From Myroides injenensis M09-0166 (GTDB taxonomy: Bacteria > Bacteroidota > Bacteroidia > Flavobacteriales > Flavobacteriaceae): a DNA stretch of 33,979 bases. Position numbers and translations under genes: made by a program. Under the pieces are notes generated by a model, which did no database searches, was not told the DNA's origin, and saw nothing but the letters and a program-made list of their open reading frames with translations. How positions within the stretch are numbered: the first letter of the stretch is position 1; each line of letters starts with the position of its first letter. The stretch is taken from the NCBI RefSeq assembly GCF_000246945.1, contig NZ_BAEX01000031.1, forward strand, positions 1 through 33,979, written 5' to 3'. Below, in pieces: positions 32,375 to 33,979 of this stretch.

Positions 32375-33316
32375 CTACATTACAAATGTTCTACTAATAG
32401 ACTCATTTGAGTGAACATTGTGCATTACCTCTGCAAATAAAGGGGCACAGCTCAACACTTTTATTTTTGAACAAGGTTTCTTTAATGGAATTGTATCTGT
32501 TACGATTAACTCCTCTATTGCTGAATCCTCTATTTTCTCATATGCACTTCCTGATAAGATAGGATGTGTACATATAGCTCTAACACTTAATGCTCCTCTT
32601 TCCATCATCATATCAGCAGCTTTCGCTAGAGTTCCCCCTGTATCAATCATGTCATCGACTAGGATTACATTACGACCCTTAACATCGCCTATCAATTCCA
32701 TTTTATCGATAACATTTGCTTGCTTGCGTTGTTTATAACAAATCACTACATCTGATTCTAAAAACTTAGAATAGGCATAAGCTCTTTTCGAACCTCCCAT
32801 ATCTGGAGAAGCAATTGTCAAATTTTCTAAATTCAAACTTTTCACATATGGTAAAAAGATTGTTGAAGCAAATAAATGATCCACTGGCTTTTCGAAGAAT
32901 CCTTGTATCTGATCAGCGTGTAAATCCATTGTCATGATACGTGTTGCTCCTGCAGCTTCTAATAATTTTGCAACTAACTTAGCTCCTATCGGAACCCTTG
33001 GTTTGTCTTTTCTATCCTGTCTTGCCCATCCAAAATATGGAATTACAGCAGTAATATGTCTTGCTGATGCTCGTTTTGCAGCATCACACATTAATAACAA
33101 TTCCATCAGGTTATCTGATGACGGATAAGTAGAACAAACTAGAAAAACTCTTCTTCCGCGGATTGACTCCTCAAATGAAGGTTGAAATTCGCCATCACTG
33201 TAATGTGACAAAGTTACTTTTCCTAATTCTACTCCGTATGCTTTTGCAATCTTCTCAGCTAGCTCAACACTTTGTGAACATGCAAAAATCTTAGCGTCTG
33301 GTTCGAAATATGACAT
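32375..33316 (-). CDS. prs: ribose-phosphate pyrophosphokinase (PRPP synthetase)
   Basis: Cytoplasmic enzyme of 313 residues making PRPP from ribose 5-phosphate and ATP for nucleotide, histidine and tryptophan synthesis. Class I features: the flexible-loop region FGWARQDRK (95-103), the divalent-metal signature DLHADQIQGFF (131-141) and the PRPP loop VDDMIDTGGT (220-229). Length is normal. First gene of the prs-rplY operon, divergent from tRNA-Leu. Confidence 0.97.
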   Translation of the reverse strand: MSYFEPDAKIFACSQSVELAEKIAKAYGVELGKVTLSHYSDGEFQPSFEESIRGRRVFLVCSTYPSSDNLMELLLMCDAAKRASARHITAVIPYFGWARQDRKDKPRVPIGAKLVAKLLEAAGATRIMTMDLHADQIQGFFEKPVDHLFASTIFLPYVKSLNLENLTIASPDMGGSKRAYAYSKFLESDVVICYKQRKQANVIDKMELIGDVKGRNVILVDDMIDTGGTLAKAADMMMERGALSVRAICTHPILSGSAYEKIEDSAIEELIVTDTIPLKKPCSKIKVLSCAPLFAEVMHNVHSNESISRTFVM

Positions 33317-33372
33317 TATATAATTAGTTGTTATGTTGCGAGTTAGAACCTAACCATTGTTTTTAGGCGTTG

Positions 33373-33380
33373 CAAATTTA
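33373..33380 (-). promoter_or_regulatory. candidate prs promoter (-7 element)
   Basis: TAAATTTG on the minus strand, about 57 bases before the prs ATG; the -33 element is weak. Confidence 0.5.
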
Positions 33381-33420
33381 TAAAATATATATTGACTAAA
33401 CGATTTTTTTTAGTTTTTTC

Positions 33421-33450
33421 TTTGTAACTTGATTTTTTTATCTACATTTG
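33421..33450 (+). promoter_or_regulatory. tRNA-Leu promoter
   Basis: TTTG (33421-33424) and TACATTTG (33443-33450) with an 18-base spacer, 22 bases before the tRNA 5' end. Divergent from the prs promoter. Confidence 0.65.
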
Positions 33451-33472
33451 CACACACAATAATTAAGTCATC

Positions 33473-33552
33473 GCCCGGATGGCGGAATTGGTAGACGCGC
33501 ACGACTCAAACTCGTGTTCTTCGGAGTGTGGGTTCGATTCCCACTCCGGGCA
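33473..33552 (+). tRNA. tRNA-Leu (anticodon CAA)
   Basis: Acceptor GCCCGGA pairs with TCCGGGC at 33545-33551. D-arm contains TTGGTAGACGCG; anticodon stem CACGA/TCGTG with loop CTCAAAC gives anticodon CAA (33507-33509), reading UUG. A short class II variable arm (TTC-TTCG-GAG) and a T-arm GTGGG-TTCGATT-CCCAC follow, as expected for leucine. CCA is not encoded. All stems pair well. Confidence 0.96.
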
Positions 33553-33558
33553 CAAATA

Positions 33559-33590
33559 GAAAGCCTAACTCAATGAGTTAGGCTTTCTTT
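33559..33590 (+). terminator. terminator after tRNA-Leu
   Basis: GAAAGCCTAACTCA (33559-33572) pairs with TGAGTTAGGCTTTC (33574-33587), followed by TTT. It starts six bases after the tRNA. Confidence 0.85.
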
Positions 33591-33643
33591 ATTCCCTTAA
33601 ATCTATCGTTTTCATATAATGGATCAAGTGCAAAAGTTGGGGA

Positions 33644-33979
33644 CTAGGCAAAAAGTTTGGTCAATCTGAAAAGGAAAAATGACTTATCTCTCACTCCTCT
33701 ATACATCATACGGAAGTATTTAATTTTCGCATTAAAGGATTCAGCAGAAGCATTTGTACTTCTATTATTAAAGTAATTAATAATTTCGTTATAGTGTATA
33801 TTAAAAGTCTTTAAAACAGTATGGAAGTGTTTGATACAAGCCTTTTCAATATCATTAAACCAATGAGCAAGCTTAGTCATAGCAATTTCTTTATCTATTT
33901 TTAGATTATATATATTTCTGAGCTTATTAGTTAGCAAATACGCTTGTTTAATCTCAGGGTATAAATCAAATAATATTTT
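33644..33979 (-). CDS. ISL3-type transposase, C-terminal part (runs off the window)
   Basis: The last ~112 codons of a transposase resembling the ISL3/ISAon1-like group common in Bacteroidota. The hallmark is NRSTNASAESFNAKIKYF with the late catalytic Glu (SAES), followed by FRGVRD-like YRGVRDKSFFLFRLTKLF. The frame stays open to the window edge (continuing upstream as KILFDLYPEIKQAYL), so any internal start near 33937 is not real. The stop TAG is at 33644-33646. The element end should lie between the tRNA terminator and the stop; no terminal repeat can be confirmed without the other end. Confidence 0.85.
   Translation of the reverse strand, partial: KILFDLYPEIKQAYLLTNKLRNIYNLKIDKEIAMTKLAHWFNDIEKACIKHFHTVLKTFNIHYNEIINYFNNRSTNASAESFNAKIKYFRMMYRGVRDKSFFLFRLTKLFA

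Overview
The window looks like chromosome of a low-GC member of the Bacteroidota, most likely Flavobacteriaceae. Three things point there: TonB-dependent receptors with an N-terminal carboxypeptidase-like domain, a BlaI/M56 regulator pair, and promoters that fit the Bacteroidota pattern TTG-N(17-23)-TAnnTTTG rather than the E. coli type. Genus cannot be fixed from sequence alone; Myroides or Flavobacterium relatives are my guess.

Layout. Bases 1-3000 (minus strand): an HD-domain hydrolase, an acyl-ACP desaturase and a PlsC-type acyltransferase (a probable lipid operon), preceded by a bacilliredoxin gene with its own promoter and terminator. Bases 3300-8600: two tandem paralogous TonB-dependent siderophore receptors. 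The upstream copy is intact. The downstream copy is split by a one-base frame offset at an A6C tract, and a 44-codon remnant of yraN lies between the two. Bases 8788-11131: a dinB-ldcA-yraN operon. Bases 11376-13223: a KefB-like cation/proton antiporter. Bases 13460-14970: an IS3-family element whose transposase is made by -1 frameshifting at A AAA AAG. Bases 15108-19185: a Gcr-like membrane protein, a CYTH-domain protein, two overlapping RlpA-like genes and a four-helix membrane protein. Bases 19452-20308: a two-gene operon of a three-helix membrane protein and a very small ABC ATPase. Bases 20435-22628: a BlaI repressor and M56 protease-sensor operon with a 40-bp perfect inverted repeat over its promoter. 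Bases 23086-26567: a TonB receptor and thioredoxin-fold pair, divergent from a DtxR/MntR-type metal regulator. Bases 26910-29186: an Old Yellow Enzyme and an MFS exporter. Bases 29257-33552: housekeeping genes (aspS, pth, rplY, prs, tRNA-Leu). From 33644 to the end: the 3' part of an ISL3-type transposase that runs out of the window.

How the genes fit together. Metal acquisition is the main accessory theme: three TonB receptors and one metal-sensing regulator placed back to back with one of them. Cell-envelope work is the second theme: LD-carboxypeptidase, RlpA proteins, lipid acyltransferase and desaturase. Most transcription units are bounded by clear hairpin terminators. Two of these show that the longest possible reading frame of the following gene (plsC and the upstream rlpA) starts too early, so I moved those starts.

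I see no CRISPR array, prophage, or complete defence system. The best candidates for something new are the frame-split receptor with a slippery heptamer, the metal-regulator/TonB/thioredoxin module with a CxxC in the receptor plug, the orphan mini-ABC operon, and the M56 sensor with a 54-bp repeat expanding its coiled coil.
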